From positions 1 to 8,853 of the forward strand of contig JAQSXU010000134.1 in the NCBI GenBank assembly GCA_029256485.1: DNA of 8,853 bases, written 5' to 3'. Source of the stretch: Clostridiaceae bacterium. GTDB taxonomy: Bacteria; Bacillota_A; Clostridia; Clostridiales; Clostridiaceae. Below are positions 1 through 5,740 of the stretch, piece by piece; the first letter of the stretch is position 1; each line of letters begins with the position of its first letter. The notes under the pieces were generated by a model that saw only the letters and a list, made by a program, of their open reading frames with translations, was not told where the DNA came from and made no database searches. The position numbers and the translations under genes were made by a program.

Positions 1-1
1 T

Positions 2-205
2 ACTGTTACAATTGAAAAAATGAAAATAGGAGTGTCTTATGCAAGAAATCCATTCTTAGTTAAGTATATGGAAAATATGAGATACATAGATCAGCTTGGC
101 AGGGGAATTCCTATGATAATTAAAGAAATGAAGGATAGGGGAGTTAGAGAGCCTGATTTGAGAGAATTGGGAGAGGAATTTGTTCTTACAGTGTATAAAA
201 GATAA
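2..205 (+). CDS. C-terminal part of a COG2865-like ATP-binding / AlbA_2-domain protein (5' end outside window)
   Basis: The reading frame is open from base 2 to the TAA at 203-205 and gives about 67 residues. The segment contains the pattern ARNPFLVKYMENMRYIDQLG followed by RGIPMI, then a Pro-containing stretch and a beta-like end (EEFVLTVYKR). I recognise this RNP-x-L ... G-x-GI-x-x-I arrangement as the C-terminal region of the predicted regulators or ATP-binding proteins that carry an AlbA_2 (Schlafen-like) N-terminal domain and a RecG-shared or HATPase_c_4 domain. The end looks like a natural C-terminus rather than a truncation. An internal ATG at 20 lacks a good ribosome binding site, so this is the tail of a longer gene entering from the left. 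The specific role cannot be told from this fragment. It is separated from the Cas operon by a pseudogene and a terminator, so a functional link is unlikely. Confidence 0.6.
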   Translation, partial: TVTIEKMKIGVSYARNPFLVKYMENMRYIDQLGRGIPMIIKEMKDRGVREPDLRELGEEFVLTVYKR

Positions 206-579
206 ATATTAATTATATATGATATAATAACTATAAATCAATGATTTTTAACTTTTAAAAATGAAGCTTTATTATGTACAAGATATATTGAATATTATTT
301 AAAATAGACAGATTTATATAAAAAATGTGTAGAATAAATTCAAAAGTAGATTTTGCTTTTAAAAAATTATTTAGCAGCCCAGAAAAATAAGGATATATTA
401 ATTTTATTTATAAATTCAATGATTAGATAAGAAGAAAAAATAAAAGATATAGAGCTAAAAAATCCATATAATATAGAAAATTATAGAAATGGAAAATGAC
501 TATACTGGATACAAAGGCAGTAGATGAAAAGGGCTTCTGGTATGACATAGAAATGCAGCTTGCAGGACAAGGGTTTTAT

Positions 580-698
580 CAGATGACTAGTTGCTGTAAT
601 ATTCCACCATCGAAAGGTGAAGATAACAGCGACACGTCCCTGGATAATTCTCTAAACTTGGTGGGAGTGAAGCGAACTCCCACCAAGTAAGATTCATT
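580..698. mobile_element. Structured insert of about 119 bp inside the nuclease pseudogene (possible mini-element)
   Basis: Protein homology stops abruptly after GQGFY (codon ending at 579) and resumes at DDKRAFYYW (about 699-702). The DNA between is foreign to the gene, less AT-rich than its surroundings and full of base pairing. Stem 1 is TTGCTGT (591-597) with ACAGCGA (626-632), including one G-T pair, and encloses a small hairpin CACC (605-608)/GGTG (616-619). Stem 2 is the 13-bp hairpin at 656-688. GATGA occurs at both edges (582-586 and 699-703) and could be a target duplication, though the frame is not restored by removing exactly one copy. This architecture suggests a non-coding mobile element that makes a structured RNA, such as an end fragment of an IS200/IS605 or IStron element or an ORF-less HEARO-like element. 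Which one is not decided by sequence alone; exact borders are uncertain by several bases. Confidence 0.5.
656..688. repeat. Perfect 13-bp hairpin with 7-nt loop
   Basis: ACTTGGTGGGAGT (656-668) is fully complementary to ACTCCCACCAAGT (676-688), with the loop GAAGCGA. Its G+C content is far above the surrounding DNA. No T-run follows (AAGATTCATTG), so it is not a typical intrinsic terminator. It more likely is the terminal hairpin of the inserted element, of the kind recognised by a Y1 transposase or forming an RNA scaffold. The arms and loop are seen directly; the role is inferred. Confidence 0.8.
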
Positions 699-1280
699 GA
701 TGATAAAAGAGCTTTTTACTATTGGGCGAAAGTATATTCAGATCAAATAGAAAGTGGAGAAGATTTCGAGCTTTTAAGAAAAACTATATCAATAAATATA
801 CTGGATTTTAACTACTTGGAGGAAGAATATTTTCATAATATATGTATAGTGTATAATGAAAGTACGAGAAAAGAATTATCAAATATATTTGAAATGCATT
901 TTATAGAGATTGGCAAATTTAACAAAAATTATAAAAATTTGAATAATACATTGGATAGATGGATAGCATTTTTAAATAAAGCCTACGAAATAGACGTGAA
1001 TAAAATACCACAACAATTATTAGAGGATAAAGCTGTGAAAAAAGCTATAGAAAAACTTGATATAATGTATTTAGACAGTGAAGAAAGAGAATTATATGAG
1101 AATGATCTAAAGAGAATGAGAATCCAAAAAGCTGAGTTAAAAACTGCAGAAAGAAAAGGGAAAAGTAGTAAGGCTATAGAAATAGCAAAGAATTTGTTGG
1201 ATGTATTGGACGTAGAGATAATTGCAAGGAAGACTGGATTGGATGTTGAGTTTATAAATGAGCTTAAGAATAAAAAATAA

Positions 1281-1670
1281 AGATGTTAATGTATGCGGAA
1301 TATCAATAAATATTACGATCTATTTATAAGATTTATATTAGATTGAACATTAACATATATACATTTAAGAATCTTCTTAAAATATTTAATTCTATAGTAT
1401 AAGCTACTTTGATGTAGCTAGAAAAGAGTTGCCAAAAAAGGTTGTTATTATTATATGTTTGATAATTTGATTTGTGACTAATTTCACATTATTAATAATT
1501 TAATCTAGTGTATATATCATAAAAGTTTTATATATGTAAAATTAATTTAACTTTAACTTTAAATGTATCTAAATTAGATAAGTATTTTACTTATTTAAAG
1601 TCATTCTAACTATAACATTGGATGTTTTATTTCTAGTTCCTTAAATAATTACATATATATTAATACTTTA
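1281..1670. other. Non-coding AT-rich spacer after the pseudogene
   Basis: No open frame with a ribosome binding site or recognisable protein was found on either strand. Several small dyads are present: ATGTTAATGT (1283-1292) with ACATTAACAT (1347-1356); AGCTAC (1402-1407) with GTAGCT (1414-1419) around the loop TTTGAT; and ATAAGTA (1578-1584) with TACTTAT (1588-1594). A short TTTAAC tandem lies near 1545-1560. The stretch TTGAACATTAACAT (1343-1356) resembles the start of a clostridial type I-B CRISPR repeat (see findings). TGCGGAATAT (1294-1303) is the inverse of 1736-1745 at the left edge of the MITE-like element. Nothing else is identifiable. Confidence 0.6.
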
Positions 1671-1708
1671 AAATCTCCATTAAATATTATATGGAGATTT
1701 TTGCTTTT
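1671..1708 (+). terminator. Intrinsic (rho-independent) terminator
   Basis: AAATCTCCAT (1671-1680) pairs perfectly with ATGGAGATTT (1691-1700) across a 10-nt loop, and the 3' arm runs into TTTTTGCTTTT. This is a standard intrinsic terminator on the plus strand. Read from the minus strand, the trailing T-run is short (TTTTAAAG), so it would work poorly in that direction. It lies about 390 bp after the nuclease pseudogene and before the regulator promoter, so it probably insulates the cas operon from upstream read-through. Confidence 0.75.
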
Positions 1709-1732
1709 AATGAATAAATAATTTATATTATT

Positions 1733-1913
1733 CTCATATTCCGCACAATGATTTTCATATTTACGATATTTAAATTTTTGCCTTAAACATTCGTTATTTA
1801 TCAAAAATTTAACTAAAAAACTAGTTCAACATTCGTAATTTGATATCACATAAAGGCAAAAATCGTATAAATCTATAAATTCACTTGTATTTATGCATTC
1901 AGTGGAATATGAG
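1733..1913. mobile_element. MITE-like fold-back element, 181 bp, with terminal inverted repeats and flanking direct repeat
   Basis: Perfect 10-bp terminal inverted repeats CTCATATTCC (1733-1742) and GGAATATGAG (1904-1913) are each bordered outside by ATTATT (1727-1732 and 1914-1919), as expected for a target-site duplication. Inside, further inverted pairs share nearly the same centre (about 1818-1823): TTTTTGCCTT (1775-1784) with AAGGCAAAAA (1853-1862), TATCAAA (1799-1805) with TTTGATA (1839-1845), and the self-complementary octamer AACTAGTT (1819-1826). There is also an internal near-direct repeat, AACATTCGTTATTT (1786-1799) and AACATTCGTAATTT (1828-1841). No coding capacity is seen. This is the layout of a miniature inverted-repeat element. 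The AT-rich setting makes short repeats cheap, so other genomic copies would be needed to prove mobility. I do not recognise the family. Confidence 0.55.
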
Positions 1914-1936
1914 ATTATTCTGTGTAATTATAAGAA

Positions 1937-1965
1937 TTGGACAATATAGTACCACTTAATATGAT
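1937..1965 (+). promoter_or_regulatory. Sigma-A-type promoter upstream of the HTH regulator and cas operon
   Basis: TTGGAC (1937-1942) and TATGAT (1960-1965) are separated by 17 bp, close to the housekeeping consensus on both boxes. The expected start point near 1972 leaves a leader of about 40 nt before the regulator ATG at 2015. The promoter lies only 17 bp beyond the direct repeat that flanks the MITE-like element, so that element could influence it. Whether it serves all cas genes or only the regulator cannot be decided here. Confidence 0.6.
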
Positions 1966-2014
1966 ACAATTAAAGTATAAAATTCATAGATAAGTATATT
2001 AAAAGGAGAATCTT

Positions 2015-2251
2015 ATGAGTAAGATAGGTAATGCATGTAATATGATAAAATTACTAGCAGAAAACGGTAAAATGTCATGTAAAGAATTAGCAGATAAACT
2101 TGAGGTGAGTGAAAGAATGATTAGAAAGTACATACAAGATTTAGAACAAGCTGGTATTTATATTGATTCTATGCGTGGTCGTGGTGGTGGATATGTGTTT
2201 AATAAAAATAAATGTAAATTTATCAATTATTTTACCAAAAACAATAGATAA
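2015..2251 (+). CDS. Small HTH_11/DeoR-type transcriptional regulator at the head of the cas operon
   Basis: This 78-residue protein is almost entirely a winged helix-turn-helix. SCKELADKLEVSERMIRKYI (residues 21-40) holds the two HTH helices, followed by QDLEQAGIYI and a wing with the glycine-rich turn RGRGGGYVF (54-62). This is the N-terminal DNA-binding unit of DeoR/YafY/WYL-type regulators, but the usual C-terminal ligand-sensing (WYL) domain of about 200 residues is absent. The ATG follows AAAAGGAGA at a normal distance, so the start is sound. The TAA at 2249-2251 leads into an AT-rich dyad, with no recognisable WYL remnant downstream. The gene lies directly upstream of cas6 on the same strand and behind the best promoter in the region, so a role as local regulator of the cas genes (possibly autoregulatory) is a reasonable inference. 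It could instead be a truncated remnant. Confidence 0.8.
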   Translation: MSKIGNACNMIKLLAENGKMSCKELADKLEVSERMIRKYIQDLEQAGIYIDSMRGRGGGYVFNKNKCKFINYFTKNNR

Positions 2252-2257
2252 TAGTAT

Positions 2258-2292
2258 AAATTCCTTATATAATAAGCATATATAAGAAATTT
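2258..2292. promoter_or_regulatory. Dyad (14-bp arms, one mismatch) between the regulator and cas6
   Basis: AAATTCCTTATATA (2258-2271) pairs with TATATAAGAAATTT (2279-2292) at 13 of 14 positions around the loop ATAAGCA. It starts 6 bp after the regulator stop codon. No T-tract follows, so it is a poor terminator. It could be an operator for the adjacent HTH protein or an mRNA processing or stability hairpin. The symmetry is seen directly; the function is inferred. Confidence 0.4.
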
Positions 2293-2314
2293 AAGAAAAT
2301 TATGTCTATATATA

Positions 2315-2328
2315 AATTAAATTTAATT
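2315..2328. promoter_or_regulatory. 14-bp perfect AT palindrome upstream of cas6 (candidate operator)
   Basis: AATTAAATTTAATT is fully self-complementary. It lies 45 bp before the chosen cas6 start. A second small dyad, TCAATT (2338-2343) with AATTGA (2353-2358), ends at the cas6 ribosome binding site. Palindromes made only of A and T arise easily by chance at this base composition, so this is a weak candidate. Confidence 0.25.
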
Positions 2329-2372
2329 ATAGAATTATCAATTGCAATTAATAATTGAGGATGAGTGATATT

Positions 2373-3068
2373 ATGAAGTATTATGAGATGAAAGTTACCA
2401 TTTTTCTAAAGAAAGACATAAGATTTACAAAGAGCAGTGAAGTGATAGGGAAAAATATTAGTTCAGTCATGCTTAAAAGTAAAAAATTAATGGAATACCA
2501 TAAAAAAAGGATATATAAATATGTATTTGACAATTTTTTTCCAATAGAAAAAAATGGTGTATATATGTCCAATAGAGTATATGTTTTTAATATAAGAAGT
2601 TTTAATGAAAATTTTATATTTAATATCAAGGAGTGTATGCAAGACTATGAAAGTAATGACCTGAAAATAATATCGTTGGATGTTAGGGAGTTTATTAGAA
2701 AGCATATAAATTTTATTGAAACAATAACGCCTGCAATAGTGACTATTGACAGTAAGCCATGGCTTTCAAATAATGATATTTTATTATTAGTTAAGAGACT
2801 TCATGCTAATGCGGAGAAGAAGTATAAATTTTTCTTTCAAGAAGAAATAGGGCAAATTGAGGATTATTTTATTGAAAAACTAAAAATATTAAATAGGAAA
2901 CCAACATTGTATGAATATAAGGATATAAAGCTTTTAGCCAATAAGTTTCGATTTAAAGTAAATGAAGATGAAAAATCTCAAAAACTAGCTTTCACAATTC
3001 TAGGAGCAGGATTAGCAGAAAAAAATTCAATATTAGGTGCAGGATACTGTGTAAGTGATAGGAGGTGA
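2373..3068 (+). CDS. cas6: CRISPR-associated endoribonuclease Cas6 (type I-B)
   Basis: Cas6 cleaves pre-crRNA inside each repeat and usually stays on the 3' handle of the mature crRNA. With the ATG at 2373 the protein is 231 residues, normal for the family. The N-terminus MKYYEMKVTIFLKKDI matches Cas6 proteins, and the ATG is preceded by GAGG at 2357-2360, though at a long spacing of 12 nt. A TTG at 2355 and an ATG at 2361 are in frame but overlap or abut that site, so they are less likely. His43 in MEYHKKRIYKYV sits where the catalytic His of Cas6b is expected, followed by the FFPIEK motif. The C-terminal glycine-rich loop GAGLAEKNSILGAG (about 211-224) is the family signature. The last codons (Arg-Arg-stop) form the ribosome binding site of cas8. 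Confidence 0.93.
   Translation: MKYYEMKVTIFLKKDIRFTKSSEVIGKNISSVMLKSKKLMEYHKKRIYKYVFDNFFPIEKNGVYMSNRVYVFNIRSFNENFIFNIKECMQDYESNDLKIISLDVREFIRKHINFIETITPAIVTIDSKPWLSNNDILLLVKRLHANAEKKYKFFFQEEIGQIEDYFIEKLKILNRKPTLYEYKDIKLLANKFRFKVNEDEKSQKLAFTILGAGLAEKNSILGAGYCVSDRR
3060..3068 (+). promoter_or_regulatory. Ribosome binding site of cas8, embedded in the cas6 stop region
   Basis: AGGAGGTGA is a near-perfect match to the anti-Shine-Dalgarno sequence and simultaneously encodes the last two arginines and the stop codon of cas6. It lies 9 nt before the TTG at 3078, which decides that start because no in-frame ATG or GTG lies at a comparable distance. This arrangement favours translational coupling from cas6 to cas8. 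Confidence 0.8.
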
Positions 3069-3077
3069 ATTTAATAG

Positions 3078-4802
3078 TTGGGTGATAATTTTGTTATTAA
3101 AGAATTTAATAAAAGAGATGTTTTTTATAATAATGGGTTGGTAAATTTAAAAATATATTTAGATGAATATAAGATTGAAGGGTTAGTATATGAACTAAGT
3201 AAAAATAGTTTAATCTTAAAATTCCCAGATGGAACAGATGAAAAATATTATAATGAAATGTTCAAAGGATTTATAACCAATAATAAAATAGTATTTCACA
3301 CAAATAATGATAGATTATATTGGGATAAGGATAATAGTTGCTTTATTTATCATAAAAAATACGATGTACAAGGAAAATCATCAGGAAATGATGTTAAAAA
3401 TTTATATAAATATATAACTCCTACTGAAATAGCAAAGAGTATCGAAGAGATATTTAGTAATTACATGGAATTTGCAAAAAAAAATAACTTAAAGGAAACT
3501 AGTATTAAAGAAGATACAAAAATTTTTAAAAAGGATTCTACTTTTAAAAAAGAGAACCAATGTAAAATACCTCTTCTAATGACAAAAAGTGAGGCGATTG
3601 AAAGCTATATTGAATATTCTGTTAAAGGTGATTCGTTAAACCTTGATTCAAAAATACATCAATTTGAGGATGGTGGGTATTGTTTTAGAGATATGTTATC
3701 TAATAAAGACAACTATATAGATAAATGGGATGCCCTTATTTACTGGTATGGTGTAAAAACGAAAAGATATTATAATTCATCATTTTTTATTTATCTAAAT
3801 TCCACTGATTTGCTTGCTTTATATGAGATAAAAAAAGATTTAGACATAAGTGATGAAGCAATTGAAGTAAAAGATGAAAAAAATGGAACTGTAAAAAGTA
3901 TTCCTACTAATGTAAAGTTGACATTACAGCTTAAATTGGATGGAATAATTAATAATAATTTTTACATTTCTAATAGTACAAGTGAATTTCAATTAAAAAT
4001 TTTTATGTACATAATTTCTTATATATATCATATAGAAAATACCTATGAAAATGCTGATAAAGAAAGAATAAGAAGAAGAAAAGAAAAATTGTATAGCAGT
4101 ATTACTAACATAAGCTTTGTTACTTATACAGAAGATGGAAATATGAAATCAAGTCTTGATGAATATACAAAAGTATATAAAATTATTATATTTTTAAAAA
4201 AACTACTAGAAACAACTTACCTTGATTCTAGTTTGTTTAAATATTTTGCTGATTTAATCACATCTGTAACTATGTCTAAGAGTGACCAGGAAAAAGTAAA
4301 TCTAAATATTAAAAAGTTTTGCGAAAATATTCTTAAGTTTGCTGACTTAAGAAAAGTATATTATGAGGCTTCATTTAAAATTTTGAGAAATAATAAAAGA
4401 AGATTGGGATCAGGATTATATGATTTTGAAAATATTTATTTGAAAGAAACAAAAAGGGGTGATTATATAATGAGTTTACATACTAAATCAAAAGAGTTAG
4501 GTAAAGAAATAGGTATTTTTGCAGCTAATTTAGAGGATAAAGATTTATTGTTTAAACTAAGAAATATTAAGAATCAAAAACAAATGGTTTCATATTTTAA
4601 GGATCTCAAATTTACTGTTCTCAAAAAGCAGTCTGAAGCCAAATTTTCTAATGAGTTTAATAACATAATGGAAGAAATTCTCACTGGAATTGAAAAAAAA
4701 CCAATAGATTGGGAAATTATAAGAGATTATATTGCCATTTATGCAGTTGATAAATATAGAGCAGCTACATACGCAAAACAAACAGCAAAAGGAGGAAAAT
4801 AG
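3078..4802 (+). CDS. cas8b: Type I-B Cascade large subunit Cas8b1/Cst1-like
   Basis: The 574-residue protein is the large subunit expected between cas6 and cas7. In type I-B Cascade it recognises the PAM, helps open the target duplex and recruits Cas3. The N-terminus (KEFNKRDVFYNNGLVNLKIY) resembles the Cst1 (Tneap) branch of Cas8b. Family assignment rests partly on position, as large subunits diverge strongly. Its four cysteines are isolated (in NSCF, NQCK, GYCF, KFCE), so the paired CXXC zinc motifs described for some Cst1 proteins are absent. The start is TTG at 3078 behind a very strong Shine-Dalgarno sequence. The C-terminal 110 residues are helix-rich, and an internal ribosome binding site with ATG at 4470 probably also yields them as a separate Cas11 subunit. 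The gene ends one base before cas7, and its final Gly-Gly-Lys codons carry the cas7 ribosome binding site. Confidence 0.85.
   Translation: MGDNFVIKEFNKRDVFYNNGLVNLKIYLDEYKIEGLVYELSKNSLILKFPDGTDEKYYNEMFKGFITNNKIVFHTNNDRLYWDKDNSCFIYHKKYDVQGKSSGNDVKNLYKYITPTEIAKSIEEIFSNYMEFAKKNNLKETSIKEDTKIFKKDSTFKKENQCKIPLLMTKSEAIESYIEYSVKGDSLNLDSKIHQFEDGGYCFRDMLSNKDNYIDKWDALIYWYGVKTKRYYNSSFFIYLNSTDLLALYEIKKDLDISDEAIEVKDEKNGTVKSIPTNVKLTLQLKLDGIINNNFYISNSTSEFQLKIFMYIISYIYHIENTYENADKERIRRRKEKLYSSITNISFVTYTEDGNMKSSLDEYTKVYKIIIFLKKLLETTYLDSSLFKYFADLITSVTMSKSDQEKVNLNIKKFCENILKFADLRKVYYEASFKILRNNKRRLGSGLYDFENIYLKETKRGDYIMSLHTKSKELGKEIGIFAANLEDKDLLFKLRNIKNQKQMVSYFKDLKFTVLKKQSEAKFSNEFNNIMEEILTGIEKKPIDWEIIRDYIAIYAVDKYRAATYAKQTAKGGK
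4470..4802 (+). CDS. cas11b: Putative Cas11b small subunit made by internal translation within cas8
   Basis: Within cas8 the sequence AAAAAGGGGTGAT (4451-4463) matches the anti-Shine-Dalgarno (GGTGAT exactly) and sits 6 nt before an in-frame ATG at 4470. The product would be 110 residues (MSLHTKSKELGKEIGIFAAN...), lysine- and glutamate-rich and probably all-helical, as expected for a Cascade small subunit. It is known that type I-B, I-C and I-D systems encode Cas11 by internal translation from the 3' end of the large-subunit gene, and no separate small-subunit gene exists in this operon. Size, position, frame and ribosome binding site all fit. It is inferred, not proved: expression cannot be seen from sequence. 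Confidence 0.65.
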   Translation: MSLHTKSKELGKEIGIFAANLEDKDLLFKLRNIKNQKQMVSYFKDLKFTVLKKQSEAKFSNEFNNIMEEILTGIEKKPIDWEIIRDYIAIYAVDKYRAATYAKQTAKGGK

Positions 4803-4803
4803 T

Positions 4804-5739
4804 ATGTTTTATAATGTTTCATATATTTCAAAAGTGAATTTAGGATCTCTAAATGGAAGTGAGGGTATGGGTGGAAATATTACTCCTATTAAAAAAATTA
4901 CTGATAATCAAGGAGAGGAATATGCATATATATCAGGTCAAGCACAGAGAAGATATTTAAAGGAAACACTGCTTCAACTTGGAGAAAGAGTGACTGCTGT
5001 TAATGAAAAAGGAGAGCCAAGTTTTCTTGAGTTAGATGGGGAAATTTATGACAAGGGTAAAGAAAAATTTAAAAATAAAGAATTGATGTATAAAGAATTT
5101 TGTGATCTTGATTTATTTGGATATATGCTTCCTAAGGGCGGAAGAAGATGGTCTCCAGTTAAGGTAGCACCTATGGTTTCAATCCATCCATATAAGGGAG
5201 AATATGATTACTTAACAAGAAAACAATATGTGGAAGATGAATCTAAAAAAAGTGGGAATATTGTTCAGATAGAAATAGACACATTAAACTATATGAGAGG
5301 AAACATAGTTATTGATGTAGATAAAATAGGTAAAGAGATAAATGAATACACATATGGAGCTACTCCTATGATAACAGAAGAAGAAATAAGTAATAGAATT
5401 AATAAATTGGTAGATGCTATAAGGTTTTTTAATGGAGGGGCAAAGCAAGCTAGAAATCTAGAAGATATATCGCCTAAATTTGCTGCTATTACAAAGCAAA
5501 GAACAGGAAATCCATTTTTGTTAAATAGTATTTATATCGATAAATATAATAACTTGGATTTTCAAGCTATTATTGATGAAATAAATGATAATAAAGCTGT
5601 TATCACAAATTTAGAAATAGGAATAGCAAGAAATGTATTTTCCAACGAAAGTGAAATTAAGGAAGCCTTTACTGAAGCTGCTATAAAAGTTTCTACAATA
5701 ACTGAAGCATTTGATTCTTTAAAGGTGGGAGCTAAGTAA
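4804..5739 (+). CDS. cas7: Type I-B Cascade backbone protein Cas7 (Cst2/DevR family)
   Basis: Cas7 forms the multi-copy helical filament that binds the crRNA spacer. The 311-residue length and the N-terminal features (LGSLNGSEGMGGN at 13-25, then AYISGQAQRRYLKETL at about 41-56) identify the Cst2/DevR (Cas7i) branch of RAMP proteins. A second conserved segment, GGAKQARNLEDISPKF, begins near residue 211. The ATG at 4804 is chosen because GGAGG (4791-4795) lies 8 nt upstream. The frame is open further upstream to 4732, but those codons overlap cas8 in another frame and do not look like Cas7. The gene begins one base after the cas8 stop and ends one base before cas5. Its ATG and strong ribosome binding site contrast with the TTG of cas8, fitting the higher copy number of Cas7 in Cascade. 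Confidence 0.95.
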   Translation: MFYNVSYISKVNLGSLNGSEGMGGNITPIKKITDNQGEEYAYISGQAQRRYLKETLLQLGERVTAVNEKGEPSFLELDGEIYDKGKEKFKNKELMYKEFCDLDLFGYMLPKGGRRWSPVKVAPMVSIHPYKGEYDYLTRKQYVEDESKKSGNIVQIEIDTLNYMRGNIVIDVDKIGKEINEYTYGATPMITEEEISNRINKLVDAIRFFNGGAKQARNLEDISPKFAAITKQRTGNPFLLNSIYIDKYNNLDFQAIIDEINDNKAVITNLEIGIARNVFSNESEIKEAFTEAAIKVSTITEAFDSLKVGAK

Positions 5740-5740
5740 A

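Larger units (their letters stand above)
325..1280 (+). pseudogene. Broken Rpn-family recombination-promoting nuclease / putative transposase (PD-(D/E)XK)
   Basis: Pieces in three frames join into one protein of the Rpn (PD-(D/E)XK nuclease, 'putative transposase') family. The start reads MCRINSKVDFAFKKLFSSPE from the ATG at 325. A shifted frame then reads NKDILILFINSMI and, after a stop, EEKIKDIELKNPYNIENYRN. From 496 it reads TILDTKAVDEKG...WYDIEMQ, and from about 702 DKRAFYYWAKVYSDQIESGE continues in one frame to the stop at 1278-1280. The likely catalytic residues (ILD, then E-x-Q in DIEMQ) survive. I see four lesions: an extra A near 383-387 leading to TAA 388-390; an in-frame TAA at 428-430; a missing base near 491-496; and an insert of about 119 bp at about 580-698. 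Without the insert the gene would encode about 280 residues, normal for the family. The C-terminal part (EIAKNLLDVLDVEIIARKTG, then LDVEFINELK) is typical. Such genes act in DNA cleavage and RecA-independent recombination; this copy should be dead. Confidence 0.85.

Noticed and set aside
496..690. A separate 64-residue gene
   Set aside because: Residues 1-28 are an Rpn nuclease fragment and the rest is translation through the inserted hairpin element; it is part of the pseudogene.
1402..1419. Hairpin AGCTAC/GTAGCT as the terminator of the pseudogene
   Set aside because: The stem is only 6 bp and is followed by AGAAAAG with no T-run; the convincing terminator is at 1671-1708.
2355..2372. TTG or ATG starts for cas6 at 2355 or 2361
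   Set aside because: They overlap or abut the only nearby ribosome binding site, and Cas6 similarity begins at MKYYEMKV (2373).
2381..2705. Two overlapping minus-strand open frames opposite cas6
   Set aside because: They are hydrophobic, lack ribosome binding sites and lie antisense to a confidently identified cas6 gene; they are AT-composition shadows.
4590..4781. Minus-strand open frame opposite the end of cas8
   Set aside because: No ribosome binding site and no recognisable protein; antisense shadow of cas8.
4732..4803. Upstream extension of cas7 to an ATG at 4732
   Set aside because: The extra 24 residues overlap cas8 in another frame and do not resemble Cas7; the ATG at 4804 has a GGAGG at ideal spacing.
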